The notes below the pieces were generated by a model. It was not told the origin of the DNA. It saw only the letters and a list, made by a program, of their open reading frames with translations, and searched no databases. A stretch of DNA of 64,000 nucleotides from GCA-2746795 sp964643965 (lineage in GTDB: Bacteria; Chloroflexota; Anaerolineae; Promineifilales; Promineifilaceae). The position numbers and the translations under genes were made by a program. The stretch is taken from NCBI GenBank assembly GCA_964643965.1, contig CAZXVH010000013.1, forward strand, positions 1 to 64,000, written 5' to 3'. Shown piece after piece: positions 18,862 through 27,130 of this stretch; position 1 is the first letter of the stretch; each line of letters starts with the position of its first letter.

Positions 18862-19080
18862 CCATAGCCCAACCTCAAAATAGTGTCGCCTCATATTTCA
18901 GAAGCGTTCCCCGCCATGCCGTGTGAACTCCCGTACTTGAACCTGCATAAGCAGGTGGGAATGCTGTCGCGAGGATTCTGCCTTACCCGAAGGTTACTAC
19001 ATCCCCTCCGCGCATTTGCGAATTCCCATTCAAGTGGCGTTGGCTCAAATGTAGAAGTCCATCACGCACACAGCAGGGTT
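18835..19080 (-). ncRNA. ssrS: 6S RNA (RNA polymerase-binding regulatory RNA)
   Basis: 6S RNA folds as a long bulged hairpin mimicking an open promoter and holds back housekeeping RNA polymerase in stationary phase. The minus strand here has its own promoter and terminator and no ORF. Its order of blocks follows 6S: a 5' half with TTTGAGCC then ACGCC, an apical region, a GCGACAGCATTCCCACCTG block (compare GCGACGACACATTCACCTTG in E. coli), then GGTTCAAGTACGGG and GTTCACACGGCATGG in the 3' half, matching GGTTCAAGGGTTACAGCC and its GCGGCAT. Predicted primary transcript about 245 nt including the terminator; the mature RNA is likely near 190-200 nt. The comparison was from memory, not a covariance search. 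Confidence 0.78.
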
Positions 19081-19086
19081 AAATGG

Positions 19087-19115
19087 ATACTAGCACAGTC
19101 CCAAATCGTTGGCAA
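19087..19115 (-). promoter_or_regulatory. Promoter of 6S RNA
   Basis: On the minus strand, TTGCCA (19115-19110), a 17-bp spacer and TAGTAT (19092-19087) form a near-consensus sigma-70 promoter. The start of transcription is expected near 19080. Confidence 0.75.
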
Positions 19116-19276
19116 CAATTTTAAGTTTTAGCATGACCATCAAGCCTGCCGCCTGAGCGTTACGGCAATGTGGTGGATGAAGATTGGGGCGGGCAGGACA
19201 GATTCAACTCAAATGGCAACCAGCGGACGCCTGTGCCCTTGCCAGCAAAAAAATCACACGCAAGAATCGAGCCAAA

Positions 19277-20299
19277 TCACGCTGCCCGTAAACGCTCTCC
19301 GTATTGTTTTTCATAATACGCCTTAAACTCCCCACTCTTGATTTTACGCCACCACCATTCGTTATTTTGGTACCAAACGGCCGTTTTACGCACCGCTTCT
19401 TCAGAACTATGCCGGGGCTGCCAACCCAACGCTCTGATTTTATCCACATTCAGGCTGTAACGGCGGTCGTGGCCGGGCCGGTCGGCCACATGGCGGATAA
19501 GATCGGGCGATAAGTCCAACGTCTCCAGCAAAATCTCCACCATGCGCATATTTGCCATCTCCACGCCTGTGCCGATATTGTACGCCTCGCCCAGTACGCC
19601 TTTGTGCAGCACCAAATCAATCGCTTCACAATGATCCACCACATACTGATATTCACGCATCTGCTGCCCATCGCCATACACCGGCAGCGGCAGGCCATCC
19701 AGGGCATTGGTGGCAAACAAAGGCACCACCTTCTCCGGGTATTGGAACGGGCCGATATTATTGGAACCCCGCGTCAGCGTCACCGGCAGGCCATAAGTTA
19801 TAAAATAGGCGTTCACCAACAGGTCGCCGCTGGCTTTACTGGCGGCATACGGACTGCGCGGATCCAGCTTATCCGTTTCCACACTGGAATACCCGGCCGG
19901 AATATGCCCATACACTTCATCCGTAGAAATTTGATGGTAACGTTCCAGTCCATAATTTTTAGCCGCTTCCAGCAGCACATACGTGCCATACACCCCGGTC
20001 TGAATAAAGGCATCGGGCTGCATGATGGAGCGATCCACATGCGTTTCAGCGGCGAAGTTGACCAGCGTATCAATGTCGTACTGCTCAATGGTCTGGCTCA
20101 CCGCCGCCGCATCACAAATGTCGCCACGCACAAAGTGATAACGTGGGTCGTCAGACACCGCCAGCAAGTTATCCAGGTTCCCGGCATACGTCAGCTTATC
20201 GTAAACGATGATGTTGTAGTCAGGATATTTCTCCAGCATATAAATGACAAAATTGGCGCCGATAAAACCAGCCCCGCCTGTGACCATCATATTTTTCAT
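19277..20299 (-). CDS. rfbB: dTDP-glucose 4,6-dehydratase
   Basis: 340 aa short-chain dehydrogenase/reductase of the RmlB/RfbB type. It converts dTDP-glucose to dTDP-4-keto-6-deoxyglucose, the second step toward dTDP-rhamnose for surface polysaccharide. NAD-binding TGGAGFIG (7-14), catalytic THVDRSI, and YAASK (YxxxK near 159) are all present, as are the diagnostic KLTYAGN at the N-terminus and STDEVYG. AGGAGA lies 8 nt before the ATG. The other rml genes are not beside it. Odd: the gene ends immediately after a spacer that holds 6S RNA on the same strand. Confidence 0.95.
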   Translation of the reverse strand: MKNMMVTGGAGFIGANFVIYMLEKYPDYNIIVYDKLTYAGNLDNLLAVSDDPRYHFVRGDICDAAAVSQTIEQYDIDTLVNFAAETHVDRSIMQPDAFIQTGVYGTYVLLEAAKNYGLERYHQISTDEVYGHIPAGYSSVETDKLDPRSPYAASKASGDLLVNAYFITYGLPVTLTRGSNNIGPFQYPEKVVPLFATNALDGLPLPVYGDGQQMREYQYVVDHCEAIDLVLHKGVLGEAYNIGTGVEMANMRMVEILLETLDLSPDLIRHVADRPGHDRRYSLNVDKIRALGWQPRHSSEEAVRKTAVWYQNNEWWWRKIKSGEFKAYYEKQYGERLRAA

Positions 20300-20401
20300 T
20301 GTAACTGTCTCCTTGTAAAAAGATAGAGTGTAGAGATAGAGATAGAGTGGTAAATCATGCAGAAGGATCTGCTGGCGGCATTTTAACCTACAATCGCGTC
20401 A

Positions 20402-20500
20402 ACTTGTAGGCGCGTAGTCGAGTAGTCGGGTAGTCGAGTAGTTGGGGAGTTGAGTAGTCGGGTATTGCCGTTCATCACGCTTCACGCCTCACTCGTCACG
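20402..20500. repeat. Octamer and heptamer tandem repeats
   Basis: About six degenerate copies of AGTAGTCG (20408-20465) are followed by heptamers of the form TTCACGC/CTCACTC up to 20500. The latter extend into the 3' end of nudC, so its last residues (VTSEA) are encoded by repeat units. Confidence 0.75.
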
Positions 20501-21360
20501 CATCCTTCTTCCTTTCTAAACGCTTCAATGAGGTGGTTGGCAATGCTCATGGGTGGAGGATAGGGCGGCAGGTTATCAGGGCGGAACCATTGGGCGTCAA
20601 CCAGTTCGGCTTCTTCCAGCACGATGTCGCCGCTGGCATATTCGGCCGTAAAGGCGATCATCAAGGAGTGGGGGAAGGGCCAGGATTGGCTGCCAAAATA
20701 GCGGATGTTTTTTACTTCCAGGGCCACCTCTTCCCGTATTTCTCGGCGGATACACATTTCCAGCGATTCGCCCGGCTCTACAAAACCGGCCAGGACGCTG
20801 TACAGGGGCGTTTTGTAACGCTTGTTCCGCGCCAGCAAAATTTCACGGCCGTTTTCACCCTGCCGCGTCACTTGCACAATCATCGCCGGAGAAAGCCGGG
20901 GATAACTGCTGTGAGCGCAGTTGGGGCATATTTTAACGCGCTCGTGAGTCGCCGTATAGGTGCGTGCGCCGCAGCGGCCGCAGTATTGGTGGGTGCGCTC
21001 CCAATCTACCAACTGGATGGCCCGCCCCGCCAGCCAGAGATGCGCTTCTTCTAAACGGCCGTATAAACGACGCAAATTTAGCAACGCCAGGCCCTCAGGC
21101 AAAGTCGCCTGGCTGCCCCTGTCTGTGATCAGTTGCGCGGCAAAACAGTGCGGCCCACGCTGCAAATAGCCAAAATATTGCTGCCCCACCACCCGCCAAC
21201 CAGGCAAAGGCAGAGCGGCCGGATTGACGATAAGCGGCACAGTCGCTTCCCCATTTTCAGCCACCTGCACCAGGAGATCCGCTTCATGAAAAAGAAACCA
21301 GAACGCAGGCGTGGCGCGATTATCAGGCGGCGTCAGGGCTGGCATGAAGTTCTCATTCAT
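20482..21360 (-). CDS. nudC: NAD(+) diphosphatase / RNA de-NADding enzyme NudC
   Basis: 292 aa Nudix hydrolase that cleaves NADH to NMNH and AMP and, in characterised NudC proteins, removes NAD caps from RNA. A four-Cys zinc ribbon (CGRCG then CPNC) precedes the Nudix box, which is complete: GFVEPGES followed by REIREEV. The downstream SQSWPFPHS is the motif that separates NudC from other Nudix enzymes. ATG 21360 has AGAGGA 7 nt upstream and is preferred to the in-frame TTG at 21366. The C-terminal few residues run into tandem repeats. The next gene upstream (ending 21372) is 11 bp away, so the two are probably co-transcribed. Confidence 0.95.
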   Translation of the reverse strand: MNENFMPALTPPDNRATPAFWFLFHEADLLVQVAENGEATVPLIVNPAALPLPGWRVVGQQYFGYLQRGPHCFAAQLITDRGSQATLPEGLALLNLRRLYGRLEEAHLWLAGRAIQLVDWERTHQYCGRCGARTYTATHERVKICPNCAHSSYPRLSPAMIVQVTRQGENGREILLARNKRYKTPLYSVLAGFVEPGESLEMCIRREIREEVALEVKNIRYFGSQSWPFPHSLMIAFTAEYASGDIVLEEAELVDAQWFRPDNLPPYPPPMSIANHLIEAFRKEEGCVTSEA

Positions 21361-21371
21361 GATCAATTCCT

Positions 21372-22331
21372 CTAATCGTAGGGGTCAATAGTGGGCACAG
21401 GTGTATTGGGATCCGGATAACCAGTACCGGGCGGGGCCGGGGTTTGCGTGGCAAGACCAGATGCGGTGGGCGGGGGGGTGGGTGTAACGGTGGCCGTGCC
21501 GGGGCCGGCCGTGGGCGAAGCCTCGCCGGGCCGCAACGTGGGCGTGGCCGTCTGCCCGCCCACCGGGGTGGTGGTCATGAACCCATTCCGAGTAGCGGTG
21601 GGAACGGCCGTTATGGTGGCTGGCGGCGGCTGGGTTCCGGGCAAGAATGGGGGAGTGGTAGGCAATGGCGTAATGCCGATACCGGGTTGGGTGGGAACGG
21701 CCGTTCCCGGCGTCCCTGTCTCAAAGGGGGTAATCTCAATACCCGGCTGGCTCGTGGTCAACACACCGCCCGCCAACGTGGGCACGACAGTGCGGTTCAA
21801 CAACGGCAGCGGATTAGGGGAGACAATACGCTCCACCTGCAAATACCAGGTCACCCCGGCCGCCGGCCCTTTACCGCAGCCCAACGGCCCGTCATACTTG
21901 CGCCAGACGCCTTCCACCGTCAGCGTTAGCCCATCGGGCAGCCGTTTCACCAATTCCTCGTGGCCCATTGCATTGAGCTGCAACGCTTCAGCCACCAATC
22001 CCCAGGCAAAAATTGGCCCGGTATATAAACGGCATTCTGGTGGCGGCAGGGTAATGAGCGCCCCAGAAACGCGAATGCGTTGATTTTCATAAGCGGATGG
22101 ATTCCCATTTAGCTCCACAAAACTGGGCGTCTGCACCTGGTTGCTGCGTGTACCCACCGGCGCCGGCGAAGGGCGAAACGGCTTTAAGCCCTCGGTCCCC
22201 TGCTTACCGCTGCTGGAGGCCGCTAAAATCAAAATGAAAAAAGCCAATCCCAACACAAGCACAACCGGCGCCAGGTAACGCAGGCGCGGGTCAGATTGCC
22301 ATTGGCTTGTGATCTTGTCGTCTTCGCTCAT
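21372..22331 (-). CDS. Membrane-anchored protein with OB-like domain and Pro/Thr tail
   Basis: 319 aa. One membrane helix (about 20-40: VVLVLGLAFFILILA) after a short cytosolic N-terminus, so most of the protein is outside. A beta domain follows (about 65-165; a VELNGNPSAYENQRIRVSGALI segment suggests an OB-type or tNucA-like fold that may bind small ligands). The last about 140 residues are Pro/Thr/Gly-rich. Start set at 22331 (MSEDDK); the frame stays open upstream only because it overlaps the BatA gene. Gap of 59 bp to that gene, same strand, likely one operon. No family recognised with confidence. Confidence 0.75.
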   Translation of the reverse strand: MSEDDKITSQWQSDPRLRYLAPVVLVLGLAFFILILAASSSGKQGTEGLKPFRPSPAPVGTRSNQVQTPSFVELNGNPSAYENQRIRVSGALITLPPPECRLYTGPIFAWGLVAEALQLNAMGHEELVKRLPDGLTLTVEGVWRKYDGPLGCGKGPAAGVTWYLQVERIVSPNPLPLLNRTVVPTLAGGVLTTSQPGIEITPFETGTPGTAVPTQPGIGITPLPTTPPFLPGTQPPPATITAVPTATRNGFMTTTPVGGQTATPTLRPGEASPTAGPGTATVTPTPPPTASGLATQTPAPPGTGYPDPNTPVPTIDPYD

Positions 22332-22390
22332 CAATTTATTTATACGAAGCCAGTCGTTAAAACTGCGGCCTATACGGGACTGAAAATCGT

Positions 22391-24265
22391 CTACAAAGTC
22401 CACCGTCGTGGCGTAAAAACAGGCAACCGGGCGCCGCGAAAATGAACCCACCACTCCACCAGCAAAATCAGCAGCGCCACGAGCAGCAGCCAGGGCCACC
22501 ATTCGCGCTGGCCCACATGGCCCTCATCATCTGTTTCCACTGCTACCTGGCCGATGTTCAAGGCGTCGGCCGGGGCAATGGCCGATTCTGCCGGGCTAAA
22601 CAGGTTGACGGCGAAGCTGCCCGCCGCCTGCGTCCCGGCGCTGTCACGCAAACTGACATGGTAGAGACCCACCTGATCGGTTTCAGGAAAGATCAGCGCT
22701 TCTTCCGTAACGGCCGTTACCCACACCACGCCATCTGGTTTTTCCACCAAAACGGCCGTTGTCGCCGCCGCCGGTGAAATGGAAACTGGATCGCCCGGCT
22801 GTAAACCAGTCGGTGCATCAAAAGCGCGTCCAGGACTAAGCCAGCTCGTAATATTAGCCATTAAAATGGGAAATGCAATTTGCAAAGGCAGGTCAGAATG
22901 ACGCAAATCGAAGGGTAACACGGCAATACGCTGCCCGTTTCTTTCGCCGATCAGCAGCAACGGCCCGCCTTCAGCCTCGACCAATGGCCGCGCCCAGGCC
23001 GCCTCCACCCTCTTTGCCTGCCGGATGTGGACATCGCGCCAATCCACAAATTGCAGCAGCGGTGAATCGGCTAAACGGATGGCAACCGTATCAGAAAACA
23101 GGCCGGTCACATTCAAAAAACCAGCGCTGTCGCCCGCTGGCGGATCGATAATGAGCATGTCTGTTGGCGGCAACGGGTTGGGTAAGGGTACGCCATCAAA
23201 GACAACCAGGTCAAACTCCTCTGCAGACAGGGCACTGTCCGGCCCAATTTTAAACGCCTCCACGCCGGGCAGGACGCCAAATACCTGCTCTAAAAACAGA
23301 TTGCCCTCTGTGACCAACAAAGCCCGGTTGGTGACGCCGCCTTCATGCACGGCATAGGCCACATCATCCAGCGCCAATTTGTCTCCTTCATGGTCAGAGA
23401 GATGGGCGACTACCGCTTCCGTGCCTTCCGGTAAATCCCAGGTGAGCGTGGCGCTGCCCCCGGCGGGCACGGAGATGCGTCGCGAATCGTAAAGGAGACC
23501 ATCCAAAGAGAGGCTGAACAGCGCTTGCCGGTCTAGCGCTCCTTCATTGGCCACGCTGGCAAACAACTGCGGCCCGGCTTCCGTGGCCCGTGTTGCCAGG
23601 GCGGAAATCGCCAGATTTTCACCGCTCTCGCCCACCGGCAGGTAAACGGGCGTGGTGGGCAGGGGGGGCAAATCGGCGGGCAGCCCGCCATCCGACACGA
23701 TGACAATGCGACCATCGCGGAAACCCTGGGCCGCGCCGGCGGCCAGGGCCAACGCAGCTTCCCAATTGGGGGTGGCGGTGGTGGGCTGCGCCTCAGCCAA
23801 AGCGCGGCGCAAAACGGTTTTATCGCTGGCGGCGGAAACCAACACGGTTGGCGCGTACCCCACATGGATGAGGGTCATCTGATTATCACCGCCCAGGTCA
23901 TTGATGAGGCGGTTGATTTCGACTTTGGCGGCCTCAAAGCGGTTGGGGGCCACATCGGTGGCTTGCATGGAAGCGGAGCCGTCGAGCAAAACCACGGTGC
24001 TGCCGCTAATGACAGAAGAAACGGGGAAAAACGGCCGGGCTAAGGCCAAGACCAGCGCCGCCAAAATGAGCAGTTGCAAAAACAGCAGCAGGTTGCGCCG
24101 CAGTTTTTGCCAGGGGGCGTTGGCCTCGCGGTCGCGCAGCAGCTTTTGCCAGAGCAGGGTGCTGCTCACCACCACCTCGCGCCGCCGCAGCCGCAGCATA
24201 TACATGAGGAGGATGGGTACGGCCAAGAGACCCAGGAGGAGAAAGGCAGGCGTCAGGAAAGACAA
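22391..24265 (-). CDS. BatA-type membrane protein with von Willebrand A domain
   Basis: 624 aa. The N-terminus matches the BatA domain (PF07584): a first helix FLLLGLLAVPILLMYML, an Arg-rich stretch (RLRRREVV) and a second helix (LLFLQLLILAALVLALARPF). A VWA domain follows with a complete MIDAS start DGSAS (about 95) and a later Thr/Asp. A long extracytoplasmic region and a C-terminal helix (WLLLVALLILLVEWW) complete it. The start codon is TTG at 24265: the reading MSFLTP agrees with the family, and no ATG is available. It works with MoxR and DUF58 partners encoded upstream; such clusters are thought to act in envelope protein assembly or metal insertion. Confidence 0.9.
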   Translation of the reverse strand: MSFLTPAFLLLGLLAVPILLMYMLRLRRREVVVSSTLLWQKLLRDREANAPWQKLRRNLLLFLQLLILAALVLALARPFFPVSSVISGSTVVLLDGSASMQATDVAPNRFEAAKVEINRLINDLGGDNQMTLIHVGYAPTVLVSAASDKTVLRRALAEAQPTTATPNWEAALALAAGAAQGFRDGRIVIVSDGGLPADLPPLPTTPVYLPVGESGENLAISALATRATEAGPQLFASVANEGALDRQALFSLSLDGLLYDSRRISVPAGGSATLTWDLPEGTEAVVAHLSDHEGDKLALDDVAYAVHEGGVTNRALLVTEGNLFLEQVFGVLPGVEAFKIGPDSALSAEEFDLVVFDGVPLPNPLPPTDMLIIDPPAGDSAGFLNVTGLFSDTVAIRLADSPLLQFVDWRDVHIRQAKRVEAAWARPLVEAEGGPLLLIGERNGQRIAVLPFDLRHSDLPLQIAFPILMANITSWLSPGRAFDAPTGLQPGDPVSISPAAATTAVLVEKPDGVVWVTAVTEEALIFPETDQVGLYHVSLRDSAGTQAAGSFAVNLFSPAESAIAPADALNIGQVAVETDDEGHVGQREWWPWLLLVALLILLVEWWVHFRGARLPVFTPRRWTL

Positions 24266-24484
24266 AGTTTACCGTCGAGACGGGAATCAAGATGCAGTTG
24301 ATTCTCGCCAGATAAGGGAGTCAGGTTTGTCATCACAGGTCAAAGGATACCTGAGAAACGAAAGTTTGGGCAATGGCGTTCATCGTTTGTTAACTGGTTT
24401 CCCGTGAGGGCAGGGTGATTTGTAGGACGGCGTGTTAAATCAATTTACAAAGTCGGTGAGCCATTTAAGATAGTCCGCCTTCGG

Positions 24485-25369
24485 CTAACGAATGACAGTT
24501 TTCTCGCGCAAGGTCTGCATGACCACCTGCTCCCAGGGCGTGTCGGTGGTGAGGGGGATGTAGTGGATGGCGCGTTTGGCACAGGCAACGGCCGTTTCTG
24601 TTTGCCACTCTTGCACTCTTTGCCGGTATTGGTCGAGGGTGGTGGCGTCGAGGGTGATTTCGGCGTCCTGGCCGGTCTCTGCGTCCACCAGCTTGAGGTC
24701 GCCGCTGATGGGCGGGTCGAGTTCATCAGGGCTGAGGATGTGGAGCAGGCCAACTTCGTAGCCGCGTGATTGTAGGGCGTTGAGGCCATCCTGGAAACCG
24801 TTGGGGGAGAGCAAATCACTCAAGACAAAGAGCAGCCCAGGACGGCTGGCGCGTTGGGCGTAATTCCGCAAAGATTGGTTGAGGTCGGTGATGCCTTCAG
24901 CTTTGCCTGTCTCTAAAAATTGCAGCAAACGCAAACTGTTCTGATGCCCTCGGAACGGCCCCCATTTTTGATCACCGCCGCTGTTGAGCAAGGTGACAGT
25001 CAGTAAATCGCCAGAGGTGAGGGCGATGTGGCCCAGTGCGCCCGCCAGACGTAGCGCATAGGTCAATTTGTGTTCGTCGCCCGCTTCCGGCCAATCCATG
25101 CTGGCGCTGCCATCAACCAGCAAATGCACGGACAGGTCTTCTTCTTCTTCGAGCAGCTTGATAAACGGCCGTTCCAACCGGGCATACACATTCCAATCCA
25201 GCCGCCGCAAATCGTCGCCCTTGGTGTAGTTACGATAGTCGGCAAACTCAATGGAGGTGCCGCGTTTGCGGCTGCGCCGGTCGCCTTTCATCACGCCCAC
25301 GCGCACCCGTTCAGCCACGAGGGTGAGCTGCTCTAGTTTGTGCAGGGTGGTTTCGTCGAAAAGATTCAT
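24485..25369 (-). CDS. DUF58 domain-containing protein (MoxR partner)
   Basis: 294 aa soluble DUF58 protein. The family signature is clear near the N-terminus: SRKRGTSIEFADYR then Y-x-x-GDD-x-R-x-x-DW (KGDDLRRLDWN). A VWA-like fold follows with a degenerate MIDAS (DGSASM). DUF58 proteins are the usual partners of MoxR ATPases and BatA/VWA membrane proteins, as here. In the minus direction the order is MoxR, Uma2, DUF58, BatA-VWA, OB-like protein. Weak ribosome site before the ATG; start set by family. Confidence 0.92.
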   Translation of the reverse strand: MNLFDETTLHKLEQLTLVAERVRVGVMKGDRRSRKRGTSIEFADYRNYTKGDDLRRLDWNVYARLERPFIKLLEEEEDLSVHLLVDGSASMDWPEAGDEHKLTYALRLAGALGHIALTSGDLLTVTLLNSGGDQKWGPFRGHQNSLRLLQFLETGKAEGITDLNQSLRNYAQRASRPGLLFVLSDLLSPNGFQDGLNALQSRGYEVGLLHILSPDELDPPISGDLKLVDAETGQDAEITLDATTLDQYRQRVQEWQTETAVACAKRAIHYIPLTTDTPWEQVVMQTLREKTVIR

Positions 25370-25431
25370 GGGGATTAAAGGCTGGAGTTGTGCGCAGAAT
25401 TAAGAATAAACAGGACGAAATTCCGCCAACA

Positions 25432-26034
25432 TCACATTACATCAGCAACTTTGATGGAAAACCCAGATAAAACTTCTGAAAAGACTTCGTCATCTAGCCC
25501 AAACTGACCCAATGGGGCATAGGCTTTACCACGCAGGACAAATACATCGATTGTTTGAGCATCTCCATCTACAATCCAATACTCTGGTACACTGGCCTGT
25601 GCATACAACTTGAATTTTGTATGTCGATCATGCGCCGAATTTCCCGGTGAGATAATCTCGACAATAAGTTCCGGTACACCCTTTATGTTAACTTCTCCTA
25701 CGATGTCCAAATCTTTTGTGGGGATAAACAAAATATCTGGTTGCACCGGAGTTGCTAAATCAGCCAAAATAACGTCAATAGGCGAAACGAACATTTCACC
25801 TAATTTGTTTTCTTTAATGAACGCACGGAATGCAGCAAACAATTCACCGATAATCATCTGGTGTTTAGGTCGTGGTGCTGGTGACATGTAGAGATTTCCT
25901 CCTATCACTTCATATCTCATACCATTGTCAGGAAGCTGCAAATAGTCGGCATATGTCCATGCCCCCTGTTGCGGCGGATACCAACGCTTTCCTATTTGAT
26001 TTTGTGGAATTTTAGTTAAATTTTGCAGCGTCAT
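25432..26034 (-). CDS. Uma2-family (DUF820) nuclease-fold protein
   Basis: 200 aa restriction-endonuclease-fold protein of the Uma2/DUF820 family, which is expanded in Cyanobacteria and Chloroflexota and has no settled function. The PD-(D/E)xK pattern is visible: PDILFI (Asp near 118), then E-x-I-S near 142 (ELIVEIISPGN), and KFKLYAQASVPEYWIVD. The start has GGAG 8 nt upstream, and the gene lies 13 bp after the MoxR stop. It sits within a MoxR-DUF58 operon where it has no expected role, so it was probably inserted there. Confidence 0.9.
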   Translation of the reverse strand: MTLQNLTKIPQNQIGKRWYPPQQGAWTYADYLQLPDNGMRYEVIGGNLYMSPAPRPKHQMIIGELFAAFRAFIKENKLGEMFVSPIDVILADLATPVQPDILFIPTKDLDIVGEVNIKGVPELIVEIISPGNSAHDRHTKFKLYAQASVPEYWIVDGDAQTIDVFVLRGKAYAPLGQFGLDDEVFSEVLSGFSIKVADVM

Positions 26035-26047
26035 CGCTTAATCTCCA

Positions 26048-27025
26048 CTATTCACGCGGAACCGATTCTATTAGATTCTTTATTATATCATCTGTTTTGA
26101 TGCCTTCAGCCTGGCCTTCAAAATTGAGCAGCAGGCGGTGGCGCAGGGCGGCGGGGGCAACGGCCGTTATATCATCAAAGCTCACATTCACCCGGCCAGC
26201 CAATAGGGCGGTAATCTTCGCGCCCAGCACCAGCGCTTGCGCCCCGCGTGGACTGGAGCCGTAACGCACGTAGCTGTTAACCAACGGCGCGGGACTATTC
26301 CCTGGGTGCGTGGCCACAATCAAGCGGCTGACAAAATCCACCACGTTGCTGGGCACAGGAATTTGCCGCGCCAACTGCTGCATGGCGATGATGGTTTGGC
26401 CGGAAACGGCCGTTTGGGCGGCAGCCACCTCTTTCCCTGTGGTGCGCGTCAAAATCTGCGTCAACTCATCGGGCGATGGGAAGCCGACGTTGATTTTGAA
26501 GAGGAAGCGATCCAACTGCGCTTCGGGCAGCGGATACGTGCCTTCTTGCTCAATGGGGTTCTGCGTCGCCAATACGAAAAACGGCTCCGGCAGTAGATAG
26601 GTAGAATTTGCCACCGTGACGGTATGCTCCTGCATCGCTTCCAGCAGCGCCGACTGCGTTTTGGGCGTAGCGCGGTTGATTTCGTCGGCCAAAATCAGGT
26701 TGGCAAAGACAGGCCCTTGCTGAAAGCGGAACTGGCGCTGGCCGGTGGCTGTTTCTTCCATGATGTCGGTGCCGGTGATGTCGGCCGGCATCAAGTCGGG
26801 GGTGAACTGGATGCGGCTGAAGTCGAGGCTCATCGCTTGGGCAAAGGTACGCACCAGCATCGTTTTGCCCAGCCCAGGCACACCTTCCAGCAGCACATGG
26901 CCGCTGCTCAACACGCCAATCAGGGTGTGGCGCACCACATCTTGCTGCCCCACGATTACTTTGGCCACTTCGGCTTCAATAGCAACGGCCGTTTCGCGGA
27001 AAGTATTTATACTTAAATCTGTCAT
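26048..27025 (-). CDS. MoxR-family AAA+ ATPase
   Basis: 325 aa AAA+ chaperone of the MoxR group. Walker A GVPGLGKT (about 49-56), Walker B LILADEINRA (about 109-118), sensor 1 ATQNP near 153, and the typical TQSALLEAMQE helix are all there. These ATPases act on partner proteins carrying DUF58 and VWA domains, often for cofactor insertion; the partners are encoded directly downstream. AAGGA precedes the ATG by about 7 nt. First gene of the likely operon 27025 to 20482 on the minus strand. Confidence 0.95.
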   Translation of the reverse strand: MTDLSINTFRETAVAIEAEVAKVIVGQQDVVRHTLIGVLSSGHVLLEGVPGLGKTMLVRTFAQAMSLDFSRIQFTPDLMPADITGTDIMEETATGQRQFRFQQGPVFANLILADEINRATPKTQSALLEAMQEHTVTVANSTYLLPEPFFVLATQNPIEQEGTYPLPEAQLDRFLFKINVGFPSPDELTQILTRTTGKEVAAAQTAVSGQTIIAMQQLARQIPVPSNVVDFVSRLIVATHPGNSPAPLVNSYVRYGSSPRGAQALVLGAKITALLAGRVNVSFDDITAVAPAALRHRLLLNFEGQAEGIKTDDIIKNLIESVPRE

Positions 27026-27130
27026 ATAAATTCCTTATTCAATTGAAAAATCAGGGGTGGCTAGAACGAACAGAAATATTCTACGCGATTATAACGGAGC
27101 GGTAACTATTCCCGCAAGAAACTGGGCCAC

